Of a stretch of 12,290 bases of DNA, positions 6,107 to 12,290 are shown piece by piece. Numbering within the stretch: position 1 is the first letter of the stretch; the number at the start of each line of letters is the position of its first letter. Source of the DNA: Legionellaceae bacterium UBA6148 (GTDB taxonomy: Bacteria; Pseudomonadota; Gammaproteobacteria; Legionellales; Legionellaceae); contig DIUW01000051.1 in assembly GCA_002423125.1 (NCBI GenBank), positions 10,576-22,865 of the forward strand, in the 5' to 3' direction. The position numbers and the translations under genes were made by a program. The notes under the pieces are model-generated. The model worked only from the letters and a program-made list of their open reading frames with translations. It had not been told where the DNA came from and did not search any database.

Positions 6107-7289
6107 TTATGCGACCATGCTGCAACAACTTCATGCATTTTGTGCAATCAATTCAGGCACTGATAATTTATCAGGCCTTGCACAAATGCATGATGAACTA
6201 TATACCGCATTTGAACCACTAGCCGATGTCATTGAATCCCTGTCAATGCCGCCGCTCTCATCCATTAGCATGGCTGGCGACAGCGTCCTTAGAACCACGG
6301 GCAATTCGCTCTTAATCAAGAAAAGACCCCATTTAAAGCACCGAGTACTGCTATGCGGTCATATGGATACCGTGTATGGTACCGATAATCCCTTCCAAGC
6401 ATTGAGAACCATCGACAGCAATACCCTAAATGGTCCTGGCGTTGCTGATATGAAAGGTGGGCTCGTTGTCATGTTACATGCCCTCCTCGCATTTGAGAAA
6501 ATGGAATGTGCCCACCAGTTGGGTTGGGATGTGTTTATCAATGCTGATGAGGAAATCGGATCATCCGCCTCGAGTGCAATGATGGTCAATATTGCCCAAC
6601 ACTGTCAAGCCGCATTGGTTTTTGAGCCGGCAATGACAACGGACGGTGTGCTTGCTAAAAATCGAAAAGGCAATGGTAAAATAACGCTAGTAGCAACGGG
6701 TGTTGCTGCCCATGCGGGTCGTGATTTTGGTGCTGGGCGTAATGCGATTTGCTTTCTTGCTGACATTATTCTAGCCATTCATGCGTTGAACGGTCAGCGC
6801 GACGGCGTGACTTTAAACGTTGGCCTTATTTCTGGCGGAAGCTCTCTTAACAGCGTTCCAGACAAAGCGGTTGCAAAAGTCGATGTGCGTATTACTTATC
6901 CAGAAGATGAGCGATGGGTTCGCGATCAATTGCATAACATCCAAGCGCATCATCAAAAACCGGATTTCTCGTTATCGATTGATAGTCGATTTGATAGGCC
7001 AGTAAAACGTATTAATCCTGCGACTGAACATTTATTTTTACGCCTTCGAGAGTTAGGTAAAACCATGAAATTCACTATGGATTGGAAAGACAGCGGCGGT
7101 TGTTGTGATGGTAATAATCTCGCTCAGCACGGACTCGCTGTGATCGATACCTTAGGCGTTCGAGGTGGAAATATCCATACAGCAGATGAGTTTATATTAT
7201 TAGACAGCCTCGTCGAACGTGCAACGCTAAGCGCCCTTCTCTTGGCTGATTTGGCGAATGACCGGAAGGTGAATTTAATACAGGTGTAA
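6087..7289 (+). CDS. M20-family metallohydrolase in the ast cluster
   Basis: A 400-residue cytosolic di-zinc hydrolase of the ArgE/DapE/CPG2 group, with no signal peptide. Expected residues, numbered from the ATG at 6087, are His92 and Asp94 in GHMDTVYG, Asp121 in GPGVADMKGG, Glu155 and Glu156 in NADEEIGS, Glu180 in VFEPAM and His364 in GNIHTADE. The dimerisation-domain His209 lies in AAHAG. All catalytic and metal positions look intact. Relatives remove acyl groups or glutamate from N-acyl amino acids, or succinate from succinyl-diaminopimelate. Placed directly before astA and astD, it may desuccinylate N-succinylglutamate, the step normally done by the unrelated AstE. That is inference. Alternatives are a glutamate carboxypeptidase or a general N-acyl amino acid amidase. 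It overlaps cydX by 20 bases. Confidence 0.88.
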   Translation: MGIPHIDYATMLQQLHAFCAINSGTDNLSGLAQMHDELYTAFEPLADVIESLSMPPLSSISMAGDSVLRTTGNSLLIKKRPHLKHRVLLCGHMDTVYGTDNPFQALRTIDSNTLNGPGVADMKGGLVVMLHALLAFEKMECAHQLGWDVFINADEEIGSSASSAMMVNIAQHCQAALVFEPAMTTDGVLAKNRKGNGKITLVATGVAAHAGRDFGAGRNAICFLADIILAIHALNGQRDGVTLNVGLISGGSSLNSVPDKAVAKVDVRITYPEDERWVRDQLHNIQAHHQKPDFSLSIDSRFDRPVKRINPATEHLFLRLRELGKTMKFTMDWKDSGGCCDGNNLAQHGLAVIDTLGVRGGNIHTADEFILLDSLVERATLSALLLADLANDRKVNLIQV

Positions 7290-7294
7290 TTGGA

Positions 7295-7310
7295 AAGGAG
7301 ATCCAATATG
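7295..7310 (+). promoter_or_regulatory. Ribosome binding site that fixes the astA start
   Basis: AAGGAG (7295-7300) is seven bases before the ATG at 7308. A TTG at 7290, directly after the M20 stop, is in frame, but using it would place the Shine-Dalgarno inside the coding sequence. The ATG at 7308 gives 345 residues, against 344 in E. coli AstA. Confidence 0.85.
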
Positions 7311-8345
7311 TCAATGCTGCTTTTCCGAAATGCTCAATGGAGTGATCTAGACGCCATTCACCAACTTGCCATCGGCAGTGGCATTGGAATCACGACATTG
7401 CCTCAAAATAGAGACATACTCAACGAACGGCTTAAATTATCCGTAGCCTCCATTCAAACAAACGTCGAACAACCCCATATCGAATATTATTTATTCGTAC
7501 TTGAACACCCCAAAACACAACACATCGTTGGCACGTCAGCCATTCAAGCATCATTAGGGCATGATTTACCTTTTTATACATACAAACTATCCAACCGAAC
7601 TCGTATATCACACGAACTAAACATTCGTCATGATCATACGCTATTAAATCTAGTCAACGACCATCATGGAAAAAGCGAGGTATGTACTTTATATTTAAAA
7701 CCTGATTTTCGTAATGAATATCACGGTGCGCTCCTATCGCGAGCACGTTTTTTATTCATGTCCCAATTTCCTTCTCGTTTTGAGTCCAAGGTGATTGCTG
7801 AAATGCGTGGCGTTGCTGATGACGACGGAAATTCTCCATTTTGGGACAATGTTGGGCAACATTTTTTTAAAATGACCTTTCAACGTGCCGACGAACTCAC
7901 CCTCTCCACGAACAAGCAGTTTATTTCTGATTTAATTTCTGAGCATCCAATCGATATCCGATTATTGCACCCTGACGCACAAACCGTTATTGGAAAACCA
8001 CATCGCACGACTGAGCCTGCTATGCATATGTTGCTCAAAGAAGGATTTTATTACTCCAACTACGTTGATATTTTTGATGCCGGTCCAATCCTTGAAGCAA
8101 CATGCGCCGACATCCGCACGATTAAAACGTGTCAGCTTGCAACCATAGTGGATATTGTTGATAACACGAATCAAGTACTTTATATGATATCGAATACTCA
8201 ATTAAATTTTCGCGCAACCGTGGGCGCTATCGCCATTGAGCAAAATGGAGTGACTATCAATCAAGAGACCGCTGATTTACTGCAAGTCAACAGGGGTGAT
8301 GCAGTCCGTTTTTCGGCTTTAAAAACCAACAAGGATCTCGTATGA
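7308..8345 (+). CDS. astA: Arginine N-succinyltransferase AstA
   Basis: A 345-residue cytosolic enzyme that transfers succinyl from succinyl-CoA to the alpha-amino group of arginine, the first step of the AST pathway. The N-terminus has the GNAT-like pattern LLFRNAQWSDLDAIHQLA (4-21), followed by GIGITTLPQN (25-34). Family motifs are SHELN (101-105), NDHHGKSEVCTLYLKPDFR (117-135), SRARFLFM (144-151), VIAEMRGVADDDGNSPFW (162-179), KEGF(Y)YSNYVDIFDAGP (244-260) and the C-terminal GDAVRF. These follow the E. coli AstA sequence as I recall it. It lies 18 bases after the M20 gene and its TGA overlaps the astD ATG (ATGA). I see a single AstA-type gene, not the AruF/AruG pair of pseudomonads. Confidence 0.95.
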   Translation: MSMLLFRNAQWSDLDAIHQLAIGSGIGITTLPQNRDILNERLKLSVASIQTNVEQPHIEYYLFVLEHPKTQHIVGTSAIQASLGHDLPFYTYKLSNRTRISHELNIRHDHTLLNLVNDHHGKSEVCTLYLKPDFRNEYHGALLSRARFLFMSQFPSRFESKVIAEMRGVADDDGNSPFWDNVGQHFFKMTFQRADELTLSTNKQFISDLISEHPIDIRLLHPDAQTVIGKPHRTTEPAMHMLLKEGFYYSNYVDIFDAGPILEATCADIRTIKTCQLATIVDIVDNTNQVLYMISNTQLNFRATVGAIAIEQNGVTINQETADLLQVNRGDAVRFSALKTNKDLV

Positions 8346-9793
8346 AAGGCCACTACATAGACGGTCAATGGATAGCTGGAAATGGCGCATTGATACACTC
8401 CATCAATCCAGCTGATGGAACCCTCATTTGGGAAGGTACTGAAGCAACTGCTGAAGAAGTCTCTATGGCTTTTGAAGGGGCTCATCGTTCTCTCAACGCA
8501 TGGAGAAAATTACACTATTCGGCGCGAGCGCATTATCTCACAACATTTGCTCAACAAATTGACGATAAAAAACAAGCGTTAACTGAAATAATCGCTTTAG
8601 AAACAGGGAAGCCGTTATGGGAAGCTCTAACTGAGGCGAATTCTGTGATTGGGAAAATTAAATTATCCATTAGCGCGTTTGAAGAACGTTGCCCAGACAT
8701 TGCAACAGGAAGTCATGTTCTTCGCTATAAACCACAAGGTGTCGTTGCTGTTCTTGGGCCATTTAATTTCCCTGCGCATTTAAGTAATGGCCACATTGTA
8801 CCCGCCTTGTTAGCGGGCAATACGGTTGTATATAAACCAAGCGAGTTAACCCCTGCCGTTGCTGAGTTCATCATGCAATGCTGGCATGACATTGGACTAC
8901 CTTCTGGCGTTCTTCAGTGTATCCAGGGGGGCGTTGGCGTTGCTAAATGTTTGCTCAACCAAACAATACAGGGTGTCTTTTTTACAGGAAGTTATCAAAC
9001 CGGAGTGCAGATTAATCAGCAGTTTAGCATGAGGCCCGAAGTGATTTTAGCACTGGAAATGGGCGGGAATAATCCTCTGGTAATTGATGATGTGAGTGAC
9101 ATTCAAGCCACCGTTTATCATGCCGTGTTATCAACCATGTTAACCGCAGGACAACGCTGCACTTGTGCGCGACGATTAATGATCGCGGATACTCCACAAG
9201 GTGATGAATTTCTCAATCAATTCATCAAAACATGTCAACAGTTACGCATAGGCCCTTGTACGCAAATTCCAGAGCCTTTTATGGGGCCGGTGATTCGCTA
9301 TGAACACGCGTTATCACATTTAGAAAAACAACAAGCGCTTCTTGATGCAGGGGGGCAGTCGCTTTTGGCAATGCGATCACTTCAGTCGAATACAGGCTTT
9401 TTATCACCTGGAATTGTTGACATGACGAACGTCCCCAAACCAGCGGATGAAGAAATTTTTGCACCTCTAGTTCAAGTTTATCGATATCATGACTTTGAGC
9501 AGGCAATCATCCTCGCAAATCAAACTCGCTATGGACTTGCAGCCGGGCTATTCAGTAACAATCATAAGCATTATCAGAAATTTTATGACACCATCCATGC
9601 AGGCCTCATTAACTGGAATAGCCCTACCACTGGCGCATCAAGCGCCCTCCCCTTTGGCGGGATCGGTAAAAGTGGGAATCATCGTCCTAGTGCTTATTTT
9701 GCTGCGGATTATTGTGCCTACCCTATTGCGAGTGTAGAAAATCCGAATTTAACGCGACCAGAAAAAATGGTACCGGGTTTGGGTGAATTTTAA
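8342..9793 (+). CDS. astD: N-succinylglutamate-5-semialdehyde dehydrogenase AstD
   Basis: A 483-residue NAD-dependent aldehyde dehydrogenase (E. coli AstD is 492) that oxidises N-succinylglutamate semialdehyde to N-succinylglutamate. Visible ALDH landmarks are GPFNFP (139-144) with the oxyanion Asn142, YKPSE (164-168) for cofactor binding, FTGSYQTG (214-221), the general base Glu239 in LALEMGGNNP, and the nucleophile Cys273 in AGQRCTCARR. EEIFAPLVQVY (370-380) and PFGGIGKSGNHRPSAY complete the fold. The NRPSA-like C-terminal sequence with HRPSAY and the partner astA support AstD over other ALDHs. It begins within the end of astA, and its stop codon coincides with the left edge of an inserted palindrome. 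Confidence 0.95.
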   Translation: MKGHYIDGQWIAGNGALIHSINPADGTLIWEGTEATAEEVSMAFEGAHRSLNAWRKLHYSARAHYLTTFAQQIDDKKQALTEIIALETGKPLWEALTEANSVIGKIKLSISAFEERCPDIATGSHVLRYKPQGVVAVLGPFNFPAHLSNGHIVPALLAGNTVVYKPSELTPAVAEFIMQCWHDIGLPSGVLQCIQGGVGVAKCLLNQTIQGVFFTGSYQTGVQINQQFSMRPEVILALEMGGNNPLVIDDVSDIQATVYHAVLSTMLTAGQRCTCARRLMIADTPQGDEFLNQFIKTCQQLRIGPCTQIPEPFMGPVIRYEHALSHLEKQQALLDAGGQSLLAMRSLQSNTGFLSPGIVDMTNVPKPADEEIFAPLVQVYRYHDFEQAIILANQTRYGLAAGLFSNNHKHYQKFYDTIHAGLINWNSPTTGASSALPFGGIGKSGNHRPSAYFAADYCAYPIASVENPNLTRPEKMVPGLGEF

Positions 9794-9976
9794 CCTGGAA
9801 AAAGCAGTTGAAGGCTACTACGATGGCCTATTGCACTGAAATTTAAGGTTTTCTTGGCAGTTTTTAAGTTCACCGTACGGGTGAGTACGCTTTCACTTAT
9901 AAACTGCCAAGAAAACCTTAAATTTCAGCACACTAGACCATCTCGCTACGCCTTCAACTGCTTTTTCCAGGTTTAA
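9789..9976. mobile_element. MITE-like palindromic element with TTTAA direct repeats
   Basis: The core at 9794-9971 begins CCTGGAAAAAGCAGTTGAAG and ends with its exact reverse complement. With two further bases on each side (9792-9973), the outermost 24 bases match perfectly. An inner block of about 28 bases (CTGAAATTTAAGGTTTTC and onward, from 9836) is also exactly mirrored, ending at 9928. Between the blocks lies a partly matching segment of about 23 bases, and the central loop is about 35-40 bases. TTTAA stands at 9789-9793 and again at 9972-9976, consistent with a 5-base target duplication. The left copy contains the astD stop codon. It has no coding capacity and could act as a strong transcript end for the cyd-ast train. 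Confidence 0.75.
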
Positions 9977-10004
9977 GACGTGTCGACAGTTCATTTTTCG
10001 AGGT

Positions 10005-10018
10005 GGAGAATTCACATG
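10005..10018 (+). promoter_or_regulatory. Ribosome binding site that fixes the HAD gene start
   Basis: GGAG (10005-10008), within GGTGGAG, lies seven bases before the ATG at 10016. An in-frame GTG at 9980 would add 12 residues before the conserved first strand and has no Shine-Dalgarno, so ATG 10016 is preferred. Confidence 0.75.
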
Positions 10019-10666
10019 TATTTATTATTTGATTTTGATGGAACGTTGGTGGACAGTTTTGACTGTGTAATGAAAAAAGCCATGCTGTTAGCCGATGAGT
10101 TTTCGTTTCGTAAAATTTATCCTCATGAAGTAGACGGGCTTCGAGATATGTCGTCGACTGAAATAATTAAATTTTTTAACATCTCCATGTATAAAATTCC
10201 AACGCTTATTTCTCAAATGAAAAAACATTTACACCAAGAAATGTCTACTTTAATGCCGGTTACGGGTATTCAACGGATCCTAGAGGATCTCAATAATGCA
10301 CAATTCACACTGGGAATATTGACATCTAATTCAGTTGAAAATGTAGAAAAGTGGTTGAATATAAACAAGATGCGTCATTTGTTTTCTTTCATTCATTCTG
10401 AATCGAATTACTTTTCCAAAAAATATTTAATCAAAAAAACACTCAAGCAATATAAAATTGCTCAATCACACGCGATATATATTGGTGATGAAACTCGCGA
10501 TATTGATGCCGCTAAAAAAAATAATATCGGCTCCATTGCGGTGACATGGGGCTATAATTCTGAAAAAGCAATATTGGCATATCAGCCCTCTTATGTTGCC
10601 AGAATTCCAGAGGACATTTTAACGTTTTCTTTTGAAGTTAGGGATAAAAGTCTAACGGGGATCTAA
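10016..10666 (+). CDS. HAD-superfamily phosphatase, Gph-like
   Basis: A 216-residue soluble hydrolase with all four HAD motifs. Motif I is FDFDGTLVDS (5-14), with nucleophile Asp6 and acid/base Asp8. Motif II is ILTSN (101-105). Motif III is the Lys in YFSKK (132-136). Motif IV is IGDETRDIDAA (156-166), with Asp158 and Asp162 for magnesium. The helical segment between motifs I and II (about 15-85) is a C1-type cap, as in phosphoglycolate phosphatase and related dephosphorylating enzymes. The substrate cannot be told from sequence. It begins about 40 bases after the palindromic insertion. Without that insertion it would lie close behind astD on the same strand, so it may once have been the last gene of that train. 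No separate promoter is evident. Confidence 0.88.
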   Translation: MYLLFDFDGTLVDSFDCVMKKAMLLADEFSFRKIYPHEVDGLRDMSSTEIIKFFNISMYKIPTLISQMKKHLHQEMSTLMPVTGIQRILEDLNNAQFTLGILTSNSVENVEKWLNINKMRHLFSFIHSESNYFSKKYLIKKTLKQYKIAQSHAIYIGDETRDIDAAKKNNIGSIAVTWGYNSEKAILAYQPSYVARIPEDILTFSFEVRDKSLTGI

Positions 10667-10712
10667 TCCAAGCTCCATTATTGATGCTAAAATTAACGTC
10701 ATTATATTTTCA

Positions 10713-10741
10713 TTGACATCAACTAGATCCTAAATTAATCA
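10713..10741 (+). promoter_or_regulatory. Possible promoter of the small membrane protein gene
   Basis: A perfect -35 TTGACA (10713-10718) is followed after 17 bases by TAATCA (10736-10741), a modest -10 match. It lies about 40 bases before the start codon at 10783. No terminator is visible between the HAD gene and this site. Confidence 0.4.
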
Positions 10742-10782
10742 TGTGGTACACTGCTGCTAACGTTTAACTTAGGAGAAATAGC

Positions 10783-11238
10783 ATGGCATCACCCATTCAA
10801 AAAATGGTTAATTATATTCAAGATCACCCGAAAAAAACGGCTGCTTTACTTTTGGTGGGCTTAAGTGCTGCCACATTGTATTGGCTTTTTACACCCGCAT
10901 TTCTTGCATTTTCAATTACGGCAGTTACTGATTTAGCATCCATTTGCTTACCAACATTTATTAGCTATTCGCTTATCAATGCAGCGGTTAATACATTAGC
11001 ATATGTGGGAATAGTGGGTTTCTTTGCTAAATTGACAAATACAGCCATTAATTTTGTAACGAGAATGACATCTGATACCCCTGCTACTGAAATAAAGGGA
11101 ACATCCATTGCCCCTCAAACTGATGAGCCTCATGCCGTTGATGCTTCTCGAGGTCAAGTCCATCCTGATCCTATTGATCGGACTGCTGTTCGTGATCGAA
11201 CTGATGAACTATCATTCCAAACTAATTGTAAGGCGTAG
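10783..11238 (+). CDS. Unrecognised small membrane protein
   Basis: A 151-residue protein that I do not recognise. AGGAG (10771-10775) lies seven bases before the ATG, so translation is well supported. After a polar start with KMVNYIQDHPKK (7-18) come hydrophobic segments at about 19-36, 40-60 and 65-83, probably two or three membrane helices. The final 55 residues (from about 97) are hydrophilic, rich in Thr, Pro, Asp and Arg, and look disordered. The DHPKKTAALLL start resembles the short lead-in seen on many small inner-membrane proteins but gives no family. A membrane hairpin with a soluble tail is seen in several secreted effectors of intracellular bacteria, but nothing here shows secretion. 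It stands alone between the HAD gene and a broken transposase. Confidence 0.75.
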   Translation: MASPIQKMVNYIQDHPKKTAALLLVGLSAATLYWLFTPAFLAFSITAVTDLASICLPTFISYSLINAAVNTLAYVGIVGFFAKLTNTAINFVTRMTSDTPATEIKGTSIAPQTDEPHAVDASRGQVHPDPIDRTAVRDRTDELSFQTNCKA

Positions 11239-11269
11239 TTCGTATCGTCGGTGACCGATGAAGAGTTTT

Positions 11270-11287
11270 GTTCTTTCTCGAAAGAAC
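11270..11287 (+). terminator. Possible transcript-end hairpin after the membrane protein gene
   Basis: GTTCTTT (11270-11276) pairs with AAAGAAC (11281-11287) around a CTCG loop. A T-run (TATTTTT) follows only after about seven intervening bases, so it is a weak candidate for an intrinsic terminator. The rest of 11239-11367 shows only this hairpin and probably the outer end of the insertion sequence, whose exact boundary I cannot define. Confidence 0.35.
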
Positions 11288-11367
11288 CCCAGTATTTTTC
11301 ACACTACAAAGCTAAGACTTTATCACGCGGGTACTGAGCGTGCTTACATAATTTGATGGCAATTTTT

Positions 11368-12288
11368 TCACGAAACCTGTTGGGGTAAATACGCGGGAGG
11401 CAAGCCAGTTGCCGCAAAGTCAGTCATCAGTTTTTTCAATAAAGGCGCGATACCGTCTGCTTCCGATGCGGCCATGCACGATTCATTTTCCGGCGCTAAC
11501 GTACGTTTTAAGCCGGATGAGTTGGCTGCTTTGTCTTGCGGGTAAAGGCGCTCTAAACAACAGTTCGTATGCGGGTCAATCAACAAAGCAAAACTTAAGT
11601 CCCACCTGGCATAACGAACCGTTAATTTTTCTAAATGACGATAGTGGTACGACACCTCAAAGCGGCGACCTGCTATGCTAAGCGTGCCGTCTGATTTTCG
11701 TAATGTACGATTGACTCGCATACAAAAGGCGTGTCTTAGTGTTGTGGCATCCGGGCATTTCCTGCCGACATCCGGTGATTTTACATAACGGTTTAGCGGG
11801 GTATCGTCAATTTCCGAATGAGTCGTTCGGTGATATTCCTGTTCCACCCAAGCAAGAGTCGCCGTATTCAGCATGGTTAATGTTAAATTAGGCTCGCCTT
11901 CAAGCATGGCCATTAAACGGCCTTCAACTTGCACCCAGAGCACCTCTTGTTTCGCATTTAGATACGGAGAGTAAGGTAATGTAGGTTGATGTAAAATACC
12001 TAAGCGCTCTAGTCCTTCTGTAAATTCAGCAGAAGTCATGGCGCTACCGTTATCACTCATGACGGCACGGGGTAATCCTCGTTTTTGTAGGGCCTGTGTA
12101 AACCCATGAACCAACGAGTCCGTTTCTTCGTCAAAATACTACTGCGCGTGACAAATCAGTCGCGAATGATCATCCAGAATGGCCAATAGCAATGGTTTAC
12201 GCCATTGGCCTTTTTTATCCAGTATTTTGCGTGACCCATGATGAAAATCGAGATGCCAAAGACCATGTGTTATCGGTGGAACAAAACC
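11368..12288 (-). pseudogene. rve-type DDE transposase, amber-interrupted and cut by the window edge
   Basis: Reading from the window end on the minus strand, one frame encodes HGLWHLDFHHGSRK and then LLLAILDDHSRLICHAQ. A TAG follows (plus-strand CTA at 12139-12141), then YFDEETDSLVHGFTQAL. The frame continues to the TGA at 11368-11370. The catalytic triad of the rve integrase core is visible: Asp in WHLDFH, Asp in MSDNGSA and Glu in NAKQE. A C-terminal region of about 90 residues, including SIAGRRFEVSYHYRH, resembles the Mu-transposase C-terminal beta-barrel found in IS481/IS21-like proteins. The family is uncertain. The 248-residue part after the TAG (TTG at 12114) lacks the first catalytic Asp, so it would be inactive alone. 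The N-terminal part, including any helix-turn-helix, lies beyond the window. Confidence 0.85.
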
Positions 12289-12290
12289 GC

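Noticed and set aside
11409..11681. Plus-strand ORF of 90 codons
   Set aside because: It is antisense to the transposase C-terminal region and has no ribosome binding site or recognisable features.
1..12290. CRISPR array, tRNA or rRNA genes, phage attachment sites
   Set aside because: No regularly spaced repeats, tRNA-like cloverleaf arms or rRNA signatures were seen.

Overview
The window looks like a moderately AT-rich gammaproteobacterial chromosome segment, most like Legionellales or a similar host-associated lineage. This rests on close resemblance of CydA, CydB, AstA, AstD and DusA to the gammaproteobacterial families, on widespread intergenic palindromic repeats, and on a two-domain RRM-like protein of eukaryotic flavour. 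The genus cannot be fixed from sequence alone.

Layout. Positions 1-1110 hold a promoter and a 266-residue protein with two tandem RNA-recognition-motif-like domains. It converges on a minus-strand block (1110-2860) of dusA, for tRNA dihydrouridine synthase A, and a membrane-anchored SRPBCC protein. A 219-base gap then separates dusA from a plus-strand gene train running from 3080 to 9793. This train holds cydP, cydA, cydB and cydX, which form a complete cytochrome bd quinol oxidase with two small subunits too short for routine gene calling. It continues without a gap into an M20 metallohydrolase, astA and astD. Junctions overlap or are tight (-4, 11, 62, -20, 18 and -4 bases), so the seven genes look like one transcription unit. 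It joins low-oxygen respiration with part of the arginine succinyltransferase (AST) pathway. AstB, AstC and AstE are not in the window, and the M20 enzyme is a candidate for the desuccinylase step.

The train ends at a roughly 180-base near-perfect palindrome inserted exactly at the astD stop codon and flanked by TTTAA direct repeats, which resembles a MITE. Beyond it lie a HAD-family phosphatase (10016-10666), an unrecognised small membrane protein (10783-11238), and a minus-strand rve-type transposase. The transposase is cut by the window edge and broken by an in-frame amber codon. Three other palindromic elements (1037-1064, 1778-1855, 2963-3002) sit between genes. No tRNA, rRNA or CRISPR array was seen.
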